NCBI GenBank assembly: GCA_025093555.1
Contig: JAIWNF010000019.1
Coordinates: 124,001 to 188,000 of the forward strand
Length of the DNA stretch: 64,000 nucleotides
Direction: 5' to 3'
From: Circinella umbellata
Taxonomy: Eukaryota > Mucoromycota > Mucoromycetes > Mucorales > Lichtheimiaceae
Shown here: positions 50,933-64,000 of the stretch, in pieces
Layout of the letters: each line of letters opens with the position of its first letter
Position numbering within the stretch: the stretch's first letter is position 1
The notes under the pieces: generated by a model
What the model was told of the DNA's origin: nothing
The model's database searches: none
The model's input: the letters and a program-made list of their open reading frames with translations, nothing else
Translations under genes and position numbers: made by a program

Positions 50933-52372
50933 TTAATTTAATTTAATATGGCAACTCAAACCATAATGGTCTGATATCTGTGTAAACTCTATCTCCTCCT
51001 TTTCATCCTCGGTTAACTCATTATTGTCTTCAATGAAAAAATGTTCAATGGTGATATTACTGACTGTAATGGTATTTGAAAAACGATCCGCCCAAAACAT
51101 ACGGTCAATACTTTGAACCGTCGTTACTTGATCAAAATGCGTCAACACTGTTTCGATCGGCTTGACGCCTTCAGTCGCTTCTTTGTCTGCAACTACGTTA
51201 CCAAATGTGACAGGATGGTATCCAAATTGTTCATAAACAATATCTTTCATAGTATCAATATGCCAATCAGGGTCACTATAGGTGCCATCCGGTAATCCGG
51301 TTCCATTTAAAATGTTAAACATTTTAATGTAAGCATCTGAACTATGAAGTGCTGGAAGCGTTTTATTTTCTTGATCATGTTTTGATGCATCCACGTTTAA
51401 ATCACCCATAATCATGATCGGTGACCCATCGTTTCTGGCCGTTTCGGATATAAATTGGTGAACAAGTGCAAATTGACTTAATCGCATATTGGTATCGTCC
51501 ATATTCAATTTCCCATCACTTTCATAAGAAGCTTGTGTATGTGTTGTGTAGACATGCACGGATCTCTGTGCATTTAATTCAATGAGGGCATGTAATGCAC
51601 CCTTTTTAGATAACCAATCGCTATGTAATCCACGCGGGAACTCAATCACGTCGGATTTTGCAATCGGGAAACGGGATAGTAAGAGTAACCCACCATCCGC
51701 TGCTAATTGCCAGGGGTAATGGCGTGGTGAGGCAACTTGGTAATTAAATCCCATTTCTCGGGCAGCTACTTGAAGCTTATCAATACGTCGATTAGCAAAG
51801 GCAAATGCTTCTTGAATGGTAATCACATCGTAATGAGGCAAAATGTACTTGATAATGTAATCTAGTCGCTGCTCCTTATAATCTGACTTGTTGTTTTTCA
51901 CGCCTGGCGGTCGCATAAAGATATTGAGAGTTAAGAAGCGAGCATCCGTATTAGTAGATTTATCGGGAAACGTTGGATTAGGTAACGTAGCGGGTGAAAA
52001 ATAAAAGAAGGTCCAGATGAAAAAAGTGATGGTAATAAACGTGGTGATGACAAGACAAAGGGAAAGTCGGCAACAGCAGCATCGTCGTCTCCGTCGTATA
52101 GATGTTGGTTCTTTGTTGGTGGATGAAGTTTGTATTGAGAAATGGGATATCTTTTGACGTAATTTATTAAACCATCGCACTGTTTGTTTTGTTGTTGTTC
52201 GAGGAGTAGATGAAACGCCGGTAAGTAATGGCGCGTCTTGATTATAAATAAACTCGTCGTCGTCTTCATTATGCCTACGTATTATGTCACCATCCAATTT
52301 ATTCATGTCATACAATAATTCTTCTTCTTCGTCAGTATCATTATGCGTGCTTTCGTGGCGTTGTGGTGGCAT
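50933..52372 (-). CDS. Neutral-sphingomyelinase-like membrane phosphodiesterase
   Basis: Single-exon gene of 479 residues in the endonuclease/exonuclease/phosphatase superfamily. Catalytic signatures are the early LTLNIFMRPPG, the metal-binding glutamate in ITIQEAF, GDLNVDAS and the C-terminal ISDHYGLSC with its histidine. The spacing and the RPPG sequence fit the neutral sphingomyelinase/phospholipase C branch, which cleaves sphingomyelin or inositol-phosphoceramide to release ceramide. The N-terminal third is acidic and disordered, then has a cluster of five arginines and four cysteines (about residues 92-101) directly before a single membrane span (LVITTFITITFFIWTFFYF), so the catalytic domain would be lumenal or extracellular. 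The frame stays open upstream to 52,486; I chose the ATG at 52,372 because it follows an A/T leader and starts the soluble acidic region. Substrate is inferred. Confidence 0.85.
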   Translation of the reverse strand: MPPQRHESTHNDTDEEEELLYDMNKLDGDIIRRHNEDDDEFIYNQDAPLLTGVSSTPRTTTKQTVRWFNKLRQKISHFSIQTSSTNKEPTSIRRRRRCCCCRLSLCLVITTFITITFFIWTFFYFSPATLPNPTFPDKSTNTDARFLTLNIFMRPPGVKNNKSDYKEQRLDYIIKYILPHYDVITIQEAFAFANRRIDKLQVAAREMGFNYQVASPRHYPWQLAADGGLLLLSRFPIAKSDVIEFPRGLHSDWLSKKGALHALIELNAQRSVHVYTTHTQASYESDGKLNMDDTNMRLSQFALVHQFISETARNDGSPIMIMGDLNVDASKHDQENKTLPALHSSDAYIKMFNILNGTGLPDGTYSDPDWHIDTMKDIVYEQFGYHPVTFGNVVADKEATEGVKPIETVLTHFDQVTTVQSIDRMFWADRFSNTITVSNITIEHFFIEDNNELTEDEKEEIEFTQISDHYGLSCHIKLN

Positions 52373-52722
52373 TTTTTTGAAAATAAATGTTTTATAATTT
52401 TGTGTTGGATATACTAGTTTTAAGTATAAACAGAAGGAGAAGAAGAAAAAAGAAGAAAAAGAGGTTAAATGTTCAGCAACAAACAAAAAAAAAATCCGCT
52501 GTCTCTGCTACTCACATGGCAAATAATGGAAAAAGTTTTAAATCGGAAACAACATTTCACCGAAGGTCAAACAATTTATCCGCCTTCATATATTTTAGCA
52601 GACAGTATTCTTTTTTCTTTCCCTTTTTATAAAAATGATAATTACATACAAGAAATGGAAGTAACACGAAAAAACAACAGCAAAAAGAGTATATATGTGA
52701 AAGTATGCTATGTAAGATAAAA

Positions 52723-56234
<3,512 letters not shown>

Positions 56235-57462
56235 ATGGCTGCTGCTGCCGCTCAGATCTCCAAGAAGAGAAAGGTAGATGGATATACGATAGACAACACT
56301 CGATGGATGATTGCGTGAATAGATGAATAGCCAACATGGATGGATGGATAGATGTACTAATTATTTATTTATTTCTATATATACAAAATCTTTTTATATA
56401 TTTTTTAATCCTCATTTTCCAAATTAGTTCGTAAGTACTAGGATGAAAAAATTTATTTTATTTTTTGCACGCACAATTATTCGTATTATGCAATGCTGGA
56501 GGAAACCAATGTAAACTAATTTTTATATATTATTAGGTCGCTGATGGTGTTTTCTACGCCGAATTGAACGAATTCTTGACCCGTGAATTGGCCGAAGATG
56601 GTTACGCCGGTGTTGAAGTCCGTAACACTCCCTCGCGCACAGAGTACGTTTTATTTTTTATGTTCATCAGCAACAACGAAAAAAAAAGAGAATAAACATA
56701 TAGGGAGAAAAGTTGAAAGTGGATACTAAAATGGATTATATGTATTAACGACAAAAAAACTATTAAAATAGAATCATTATCCGTGCCACTCACACTCAAA
56801 ACGTTCTTGGTGAAAAGGGTCGTCGTATTCGCGAGCTCACCACCTTGGTCCAAAAGCGTTTCCGTTTCGCTGAAAGCGCTGTTGAATTGTACGCTGAACG
56901 TGTCCAAAACCGTGGCTTGTGTGCCATTGCTCAAGCTGAATCCGTTAAGTACAAGTTGTTGAACGGTTTGGCTGTTCGTCGTGCTTGTTACGGTGTTGTC
57001 CGTTTCGTTATGGAATCCGGTGCCAAGGGCTGTGAAGTCGTTGTCTCTGGTAAGCTTCGTGCTGCCCGTGCCAAGGCCATGAAGTTCGGTGACGGTTTCA
57101 TGATTCACTCTGGTCAACCCACCCGTGATTTCATTACCACCGCTGTTCGTCACGTCTTGTTGCGTCAAGGTGTCCTTGGTATCAAGGTCAAGATTATGCT
57201 TGACCATGATCCTTCCGGTCGCCAAGGTCCTAAGAACCCTCTTCCTGATATTATCACCATTCTTGAACCTAAGGTAAAAATTCATATTGCTTTTTCATAA
57301 TTTGGAAATTTGGTTTGGTTTGATTTGGTTTATTAACAATAATAATCTACTATTATTGTGGTCTATTAGGATGAAGCTTACATCAGCGAACCCGTCAGCC
57401 AAGACTTTGGTAGACCTGCTGCCGAACCTGTTGCTGCCGCTCCTGAAGTTGAGGCACAATAA
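56235..57462 (+). CDS. RPS3: 40S ribosomal protein uS3
   Basis: Component of the small ribosomal subunit near the mRNA entry channel. Exons 56235-56273, 56428-56430, 56537-56643, 56772-57273 and 57370-57462 give 247 residues. The N-terminus [19 protein letters not shown] matches the invariant eukaryotic ISKKRKFVADG when the 3-nt exon is included. The KH domain ([16 protein letters not shown]) and the C-terminal domain ([32 protein letters not shown]) are intact. The C-terminal tail is short and Pro/Ala-rich (ends APEVEAQ). Codon use is strongly biased toward C-ending codons (GTC, GCC, AAG, CGT), unlike neighbours, as expected for a highly expressed gene. Confidence 0.97.
56428..56430 (+). other. 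RPS3: Predicted 3-nt microexon of uS3 (TTC, Phe)
   Basis: Between exon 1, ending AAG at 56,273, and the exon starting GTCGCTGAT at 56,537 lies the sequence TTAG/TTC/GTAAGT. Splicing out 56,274-56,427 and 56,431-56,536 inserts one TTC codon. This gives KRK-F-VADG, the form found in animal and yeast uS3; skipping it gives KRK-VADG. Both flanking introns have canonical GT and AG ends. Confidence 0.75.
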
Positions 57463-57770
57463 GTTTTGTAAAATTCATCATTACCATACGCCATTAAAAG
57501 CAGTCTGATTAATGCAAACAATTTTTTCACGATTCTTTGTAATATTTTAATGTTGAATATACAATGCTGTGATGGATTTTGAAGTTAGAGAGGAATGTAA
57601 TATTGTGCGGAGGGGAGAGGATGATGATATAATAATGATGGTTATGGTGTTTCTGTTTTAAATGGCGAGTTAAATATAATTTTCAATGCCCAACTAGGAA
57701 TAAATTAATATCGAAGAAAAAGGGGAAAATGTGTGTGGATGACAGAAAGAAAATGGTGATGTGGAATTAA

Positions 57771-59364
57771 TTATATTATTGCTTGGGATATGACTTCTTC
57801 ATCATCAACACAATTTGTTATCCTTGCTAGCCACCCATAGATGCCACGTGTTGCAAAATCACCAACAGCAATACCTAAGGTGACCCAGCGAAATGTCCAT
57901 AATGGAAATTCTGCTACAAATTGTCGCGAGCTATATATCCTTTCTTCATTATTATCGGCTATTGTTGTATCATCTTGTCCCTGAGCATCAGTGTGGAATG
58001 CGAATAGATTGAAATGTATCCAAAAAAGCACTACAAGTGAACAGCAATATGTCAACAAGAAACCTTTGACCAGTCTACCCAACCGACGTGTCAAGTTGTC
58101 AATCCGTTGATCATTTTGTGCTGCTGCTGCAACGGCAACAGCTGCTTGTATCATATCATGCTCTTGGTTACCATCGCCCTCATCTTCTTCATCCCTAATC
58201 ATATTGTTGTCATCTTGTTGCTGAGCAATTGCTTCCATGACATGATCATCATCAGCACCCACTTCCGCTTGATCTTGTTGTACAGCTAACACAATGTCAA
58301 ACATATCATTTAAAATCTTGTATGTGAACCATATATTATTAACGCTACCGAGTAAAAAGAAACCAAGATGAAGGTGTTCAAGACGACATAAAATGAAATG
58401 CCATAATCGGTCATCTGCCAACGGGAATAAAAAGTAATAAAGAAGGGTGCTGGTAACAAGAGAATGGTTGGTATCGGACGCCGATCGAAAACATACGGGA
58501 AAAGGCGTATAAAGCACTTTGCGTTGTGTGGCAAATGATGAAAAGGTTTCGTTGGGTTGTATGTCAGTAAAGATTAAGAATGAACGTCGTAATGAATTTT
58601 CAACTGAGGCAATGATGATTTTCATAAGTGATCCACTATTCCATACTTCATGTAAACCACCCGAGTAATTTGATAATTGCACTGATAAGTGAATAAGTGT
58701 TTTCATCAAGGTGCCTAAGAATTTTATATTTTTATTTTGTTTGTTAATAAATGGGGATGTTTTTTTGATTGCATGAAAAATGTCAAACGTCCTTACCTGC
58801 AGGAATAAGAACAAGTATCAGAATAACGACTGTTGCCAAGACACGAGAAGCTACGGAAAATAATTACCCAAACGAGAAGTTAACAATATGTTATATGTAC
58901 AAAAAGAAATACACCTAGAAATATAGCTATACAAACTGTTTACCCCTTCCCCTCTCTTTCTTCTAATTATACCTCTGTAGTTTAGTAATGCCACCCATCG
59001 TCTTCGATGGCGTACTTGGAATCGCTGTTGACATAATGTGCAATGATATAATTCTTTATATCGATTGTTGTGTGCTAAAGATATCCTCCATGATGCTATG
59101 CAATGTGCATGAACATACTTTCTATGTATTTAATAGTAGCGTGAGTAAAGAGATAGATATATGATCGTTACGTATATGCGAGTATGTGCTTGCAAAAGGT
59201 TATTATTACATTGAGCCTTTGCATTTACATGGTGAGATGAGGTTATCCTTGTCGTCTTTTTCTAAACAGATTCGACAAACTCGAGAAAACTCTTGTATTG
59301 GAAGATTTTTAGAAGATGGTAACATTGTTTGCTCATCCATGTTGTTATGTTGTACGTTCGACAT
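57771..59364 (-). CDS. Membrane RING-CH (MARCH/Doa10-type) E3 ubiquitin ligase
   Basis: Four exons (59364-59210, 59121-58973, 58850-58797, 58714-57771) splice in frame to 433 residues. A RING-CH (C4HC3) zinc finger sits near the N-terminus: VCRICLEKDDKDNLISPCKC, then GSIKYVHAHCIASW across the first intron, and the closing HCTLC. This type recruits ubiquitin-conjugating enzymes to membranes. Hydrophobic segments follow: LATVVILILVLIPAG, LLYYFLFPL, LHLGFFLLGSVNNIWFTY, GFLLTYCCSLVVLFWIHFNLFAF and RWVTLGIAVGDFATRGIYGWL, with a long acidic, Gln/Asp-rich cytosolic loop between the third and fourth. It is much shorter than Doa10/MARCH6 (over 900 residues), so it is a separate subfamily. I picked the start at 59,364 because it follows a pyrimidine-rich leader; 59,409 and 59,340 are alternatives. 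Likely ER or endomembrane quality control. Confidence 0.88.
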
Positions 59365-60023
59365 TTGTAGAGACTTAGGAAAGGAGGAAACTAAAAGACT
59401 AAAAGTCAAAAGCTCGACTTGGTATATCTATGACTCTTCTTTTTTTTTTATTCTGATATATGAATGATTGCAATAATGTGGAAAGAAAGGCCCCCCTTCA
59501 GAACTGCATATGGAAGTTGAATAAGAATAAATGATAATAAAAGAAAAGGGGGTTTTATATTAAAAAGTCTCACGAACAACTTGTATGGAATTCAATGTGA
59601 GGTGGTACAAAGTCTTTGAATATACTCATGCAAACAGCCTCATTGAACTATACTCCAATTATAGTTTATTATCGTACTCATTATACGAGAAAAAAATCCT
59701 AGACTTACAAAGATGTATATGTAAGCAATATTCACCCCTTGTTGATTAGCAGCCTCTGAATACGTACGTACTTGCGGGATTTAGCTTATATTGATAACAA
59801 GGCGGGCTCAACCGTCATATGTTTTACAAGTGCAGAAATTCAATGGGATACGATATTTATCAATATGTATTTACATCAATTTATTATATGCATCAATTGA
59901 ATGATAGATGTTGCTTGCCCATTGTGAGATATTTATATTTCTCGAAAAAAACAATAGAAGGACATTTCAAATAGTCTTGTAGATATTTCTAGGGGGTAAA
60001 TATAATTCTTATAATATCAGAAG
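59365..60023. other. Upstream region of the RING-CH gene, no gene seen
   Basis: AT-rich DNA containing a TACGTACGTAC word near 59,762. Nothing coding was recognised. Confidence 0.4.
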
Positions 60024-60587
60024 ATGAAAAACATTGAAGTAACATGCTCCTCTTTACAAAAATACCTATATTATTTTCGCCATGCCGCCAGGTTTCAGCT
60101 TTTTTTCTTTCTATACGTAATAATTGGTACAAATTACAAAGAGTTTACATACTTTGATTTTACGTGCATGTTGTTGATCTTCTGTGCACTGTTATTTTGT
60201 CTTTGTGGTTTGATAGATATTTTATTAAGATTTCCTTGAAGCCCAAAGGTGACTCCTGACATCATTGACATACACAACGACTATACTCAAATAGCCCACA
60301 TTCGTGTGAGGTTTCTTTCACAATCCGCTTTTTCTTTTATCTTTAACCCATTTTCTAGCATTTTCATACCCAAAACTATAATTGATACACTGGTATGGCT
60401 TTTCTCCTGGGTATGGACTTTTAATTACTTATTACCTAGGTACGTATCATTTCTTTTCACTATCTGTAATACGTATATATCACTTTTGTATCGGGACAAG
60501 TCAATAATGGGAGTAGCAGTTAGTGTGATGCCCGATAACGCTAGGCATTTCGTGGCACCTCACGTAATGTATATAAATTCACTTTGA
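60024..60587 (+). pseudogene. Possible remnant of a small membrane protein gene
   Basis: Two consecutive frames rich in hydrophobic residues. The first (60,024-60,239) ends after MLLIFCALLFCLCGLIDILL with a stop. The second (60,249-60,587) reads IIDIHNDYTQIAHIRVRF, then TIIDTLVWLFSWVWTFNYLL with a GTACGT donor-like site right after. A further hydrophobic stretch lies near 60,745-60,835, and a soluble tail-like stretch near 60,855-60,940 (NVPQGTGHMPTGPGQISPP) before a stop. Together these could be exons of one decayed or mis-modelled membrane protein; junctions do not fit cleanly and I recognise no family. Confidence 0.25.
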
Positions 60588-60959
60588 AGATTCATATATT
60601 TGTTCTGCTCTCTATCTGCTTTTTATCTTCTGTTCCCCTACACTATGCTACTTGTGTAACTGAATTTTCTCGGGGCCATCAGCTAGTTTAATCATATAAA
60701 TAATAATGCCCGAAAGAACTGCAATATATGATAGTGACGTCCCATTCTTTCAGTCTACTCCGTTTTTACATTCGCTTTTTGTTATCCTCTTGATTCTTTA
60801 CCAGTTTACCTTTCTCTTTGGAGGAATTTTCATTTAATACACCCACCCTTTCTCTATGTATACACATTTAACTCTCAATGTACCACAAGGAACCGGCCAC
60901 ATGCCTACTGGCCCAGGTCAAATTAGTCCTCCAATAAATAAATAATAAGTTTTAACCTA

Positions 60960-62531
60960 TAGTTATATATATCACTTCGCTCAGGTTTACATATCCGAGG
61001 GTTAATATTAAGTCGTTTTGGTGTGTCAAAATAATGTTCAAAAAAAAAAAAGCGTCCTGAGACAAATGGTTTTATGATTAGTATATGTATAGGTATCAGA
61101 TTGAACGTGACCCCTATAAAATACTTTTTTTTTAGCTTGGTTGTCAATTTGTTAATATGCAGGATTATCAGGTGTTTACCAGCGCCATCGCTCAGCTTTC
61201 AAATGATTATATCTTTTCAATATGTGTGATGATAGTTATATGTTATTCAAAATGTAGTACATCATGTGTACTATCAGGGTTATATGTATGGCCAGGAAAT
61301 GGAAGAAACAATAATGGAGTGTATAATATAAATTGAACTCCTGTGTCATTATATATAACATTTTTTATTATGGAACTCACAGCTATCATGACCGCCACCA
61401 ACCACATTAATCGTCTTGTGGCAAAGTATGATTTTGTCAGCTTATTCGAGATATAGCCATAAGAATTTGCTGCATGTTACCTTGCACAAATGAAAAATGG
61501 ATCTCTTAATAGTTTATCTCTTTGTGCATTATGGTGTTAATCATTTGCAAGCGCCAAATATTAATTTTTTTTCTTGTTTTTTTTGGAATTGTAAAAGAAG
61601 GATATGAAAGAATCTCTTAAAAACAATATACTTCAATTCAATTATAAACCTTTTTATAAAATAACCAATGAATGTAGCAATACGGCCATACTTTGATTTA
61701 GAGATAAAAAAAAAAGGATAGATATACCATAATAATAGATCGCTGTGTAAGTTGTACATTTTATATAGTAATATGTAAACAACAGGAATATATATATATA
61801 TGACGAGAACACGATAACTATATAGGCAGGAATATAGGGCTATAACAATTAAATATTAATTACTTTAATTCTCACGTAAAGTAGAAAAAAAAGTTAAAAA
61901 CCGTTTCTATTATTTCTTGGTGCATACGTAATTAAATTTTACATAATATTTAGCTTGTTGCAATATCATGATTGATGGAATTAATGTACATACACGAAAA
62001 ACATGATTGACATTTAAATTCTATCGAAGCCACTTTAAAAAAGGAAATGCGATATTAGGATACTCTCAAAATCATAATTATCTCCTGTGTTATAAACAAG
62101 AACAGCGCATAGACTGCTGAGCTATTAAATCAACTTATTGCTACGTGACGTTAGTTGAATTCGGCCCGATTTTGTATTTAATGCTTGATAAAAAGGAGAA
62201 TTATGTATAAGACTCATTAAATAAGAAGAGTCCATAATCTCAAAAACAATTGGTATATGCTGAAATGTGTAACAATAAATAAAATTAAGTGACGATGTTA
62301 CCAATTTGTAGATTAAAGAAAAATAAAATATATCACGGGAAACCCCCAAAACGTTCTACACTAGTAGCTGAAACATAGCCAGCAAAGAGTAACAAACAAA
62401 TAATAATATATACAAAGTTGCAGGGCGATTTGAGGAGGAAATGATTGCCATCAAACTCCCATTGATATGGGTTTCGAGAAAATGGATGTAAGAAAGGGAA
62501 TGTAAAATTGAGGGCTGTATATATATGTGTA
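60960..62531. other. Intergenic region, no gene seen
   Basis: About 1.6 kb of AT-rich DNA downstream of thymidylate synthase. The short frames have no motifs. An (AT)n run lies near 61,788-61,800. Confidence 0.45.
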
Positions 62532-63530
62532 TTAAACAGACATTTTCATTTCAAGTTTACCATGAGGATTATAATTTTCAATAACAAAGTCCTCCATGGT
62601 GAAATCATTGATGGAGTCAATTTTTCGGGAGATCTTTAGAGTGGGGAATTCGCGTGGTTCGCGTTTCAATTGTTCCTTGAGAGCATCAACATGATCCACA
62701 TACACATGAGTATCACCCATAGTATGAATAAATTCTCCAGGGTCAAGATCCGTTACATGAGCAATCATACGAGTCAATAAGGCATATGAAGCAATATTGA
62801 AGGGTACGCCCAGGCCCATATCGCAAGAGCGTTGATACAGTACACAGGATAAACGACCACGACCATTACTACCTGGATTCGAAACATAAAATTGACAGAA
62901 TGCATGGCATGGAGGAAGTGCCATTTTACTCATATCTTTTACGACAAAAAATATATTGTTAATTTTTTTTACTCAAATCCAGCATAATAAAATACCTTCT
63001 TTTCAGCCTAAAAAATATATCTTTTTTTTACCTGAAGGGTTCCAAGCCGAAAGAATGATACGTCTATCAGTAGGATTTGTCTTGATTTTGTGAATCACTT
63101 CTTGTAATTGATCAACGCCTTGACCTGTATAATCTGTTTCACAATCCACATATTCTGCACCAAAATGACGCCATTGGAATCCATAAACCGGTCCAAGATC
63201 ACCTTGTTTACGATCCTTAAATCCCAATTTATCTAAAAATTCACGAGAACCATTACCGTCCCAGATCTTGATACCGCGTTCAGAAAGATGATTTGAATTG
63301 GTATCGGCTCGAATAAACCAAAGCAACTCTTCAGCAACACCACGGAAAAATGTGCGCTTTGTAGTGAGTAAAGGGAAAATGTCATTTTGAAGTGAGAATC
63401 GCAGTTGAGGAGGTGCAAAGATAGCTCTGGTTCCTGTTCCTGTGCGGTCATTTCGATGCTCGCCCTCAGTAAGAATACGCTCAATGAGTTCAAGATATTG
63501 ATATTCTTCGTGTGCCTTCTTTATGGTCAT
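62532..63530 (-). CDS. Thymidylate synthase
   Basis: Converts dUMP to dTMP using methylene-tetrahydrofolate, the committed step of thymidine nucleotide supply. Two exons (63530-63032 and 62935-62532) splice in frame to 300 residues, the usual size. Landmarks in order: the dUMP-phosphate arginine region [70 protein letters not shown], the active-site cysteine in [12 protein letters not shown] (Cys176), [20 protein letters not shown] and the C-terminal [19 protein letters not shown]. The single intron splits just before the catalytic cysteine. The upstream region carries MCB-like and RFX X-box motifs, suggesting periodic and damage-responsive expression. In budding yeast the equivalent is CDC21. 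Confidence 0.97.
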
Positions 63531-63600
63531 TTTTTTATTGTTGTGAAATTAAACAAGGAGATAAAAAAAAGGAGAACAAAAGACTCTTTAAAAGAAAATA

Positions 63601-63613
63601 ACGCGCGACGCGT
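63601..63613. promoter_or_regulatory. MCB-like pair (ACGCGC-ACGCGT) upstream of thymidylate synthase
   Basis: ACGCGC and a perfect ACGCGT, the MluI cell-cycle box, lie next to each other 71-83 bp before the thymidylate synthase ATG. In budding and fission yeast this motif recruits MBF to S-phase genes, including thymidylate synthase. The same control is inferred here. Confidence 0.6.
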
Positions 63614-63710
63614 TAAACAAAATTTGCTTCGCCGAACCGCGTTGACGTTAGGTAACCCCGCCAATGTATTGCACCATCCATATTCTAGTAATATGCCAGG
63701 TAACAAAACG

Positions 63711-63724
63711 GTTGCCATAGCAAC
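63711..63724. promoter_or_regulatory. RFX X-box upstream of thymidylate synthase
   Basis: GTTGCCATAGCAAC matches the full RFX consensus GTNRCC-NN-RGYAAC and is an almost perfect palindrome. It lies about 180-195 bp before the ATG. RFX factors (Crt1 in yeast) repress DNA-damage-inducible nucleotide genes through such boxes, so a role in dNTP supply control is plausible. Confidence 0.65.
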
Positions 63725-64000
63725 GTTTAATGATAGAACACGCTGTTGTGAGAACATAACACTTTTTCATGTAACACGGTTCAAATTTGTTAAAATTTGA
63801 AACTACACTTATTATCCGCCTGCATGCATATAATTTTTCGTTGTAAATAACAATGGCGGTCGTCCAGATTATTTATGTACTAGTCATCAGATCACGAGCA
63901 AAATTAAACAAAATACTTGGTATACGTATCAGAGCACAGCTAGTCTTTTTTTTTATTACCAAATGAGACTTCCTTATTACATAGGTTGCTAGGAAGAGGT
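63725..64000. other. Window end, no gene seen
   Basis: AT-rich sequence upstream of the X-box with no recognisable coding or RNA feature. Confidence 0.4.

Noticed and set aside
56602..57285. 227-codon open frame on the minus strand
   Set aside because: It is the antisense shadow of the biased codon use of the uS3 gene; it has no domain and is covered by a certain gene.

Overview
This is nuclear DNA from a filamentous fungus, most likely an early-diverging one of the Mucorales type. Genes are split by many short GT-AG introns, intergenic DNA is very AT-rich, 5' leaders are pyrimidine-rich, and there are members of an uncharacterised gene family that I associate with Mucorales. No species can be named from the sequence alone.

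Layout. 1-15,060: a quinone oxidoreductase (+), a cytochrome P450 (-), a secreted GPI-anchored protein (+), a ceramide synthase (-), and a short TA-flanked terminal-inverted-repeat element. 15,064-39,465: a giant imperfect palindrome. Two 8.55-kb arms (15,064-23,609 and 30,920-39,465) are mirror images with no net indel: every matching position sums to 54,529. They flank a 7.31-kb unique spacer. Each arm carries, from its outer to its inner end, a frameshifted member of the uncharacterised family, a CCGGTTTA repeat patch, a decayed tyrosine recombinase, an intact 10-exon gene of the same family, a truncated membrane-transporter pseudogene, and a small transposon-like element whose terminus is exactly the inner edge of the arm. 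The spacer has no convincing intact gene. It holds a fragment of the same family, an 818-bp TA-flanked inverted-repeat element, a GC-richer tandem duplication, degenerate short repeats and a tRNA-like relic. 39,466-64,000: ordinary housekeeping territory with a PNRC-motif (mRNA decapping-type) protein, a CLIP-170-type microtubule plus-end protein, a coactosin-type actin-binding protein, a neutral-sphingomyelinase-like membrane enzyme, HEM2 (porphobilinogen synthase), ribosomal protein uS3, a membrane RING-CH ubiquitin ligase and thymidylate synthase.

Themes. Two enzymes touch ceramide (ceramide synthase and the sphingomyelinase-like protein), and two touch the cytoskeleton (CLIP-170-like and coactosin-like, adjacent and co-oriented). 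Thymidylate synthase has an MCB-like pair and a perfect RFX X-box just upstream, suggesting S-phase and DNA-damage type control.

Most noteworthy: the long inverted duplication, which could be invertible and maintained by gene conversion, with its duplicated uncharacterised gene; and an apparent 3-nucleotide exon in the uS3 gene that encodes one conserved phenylalanine.
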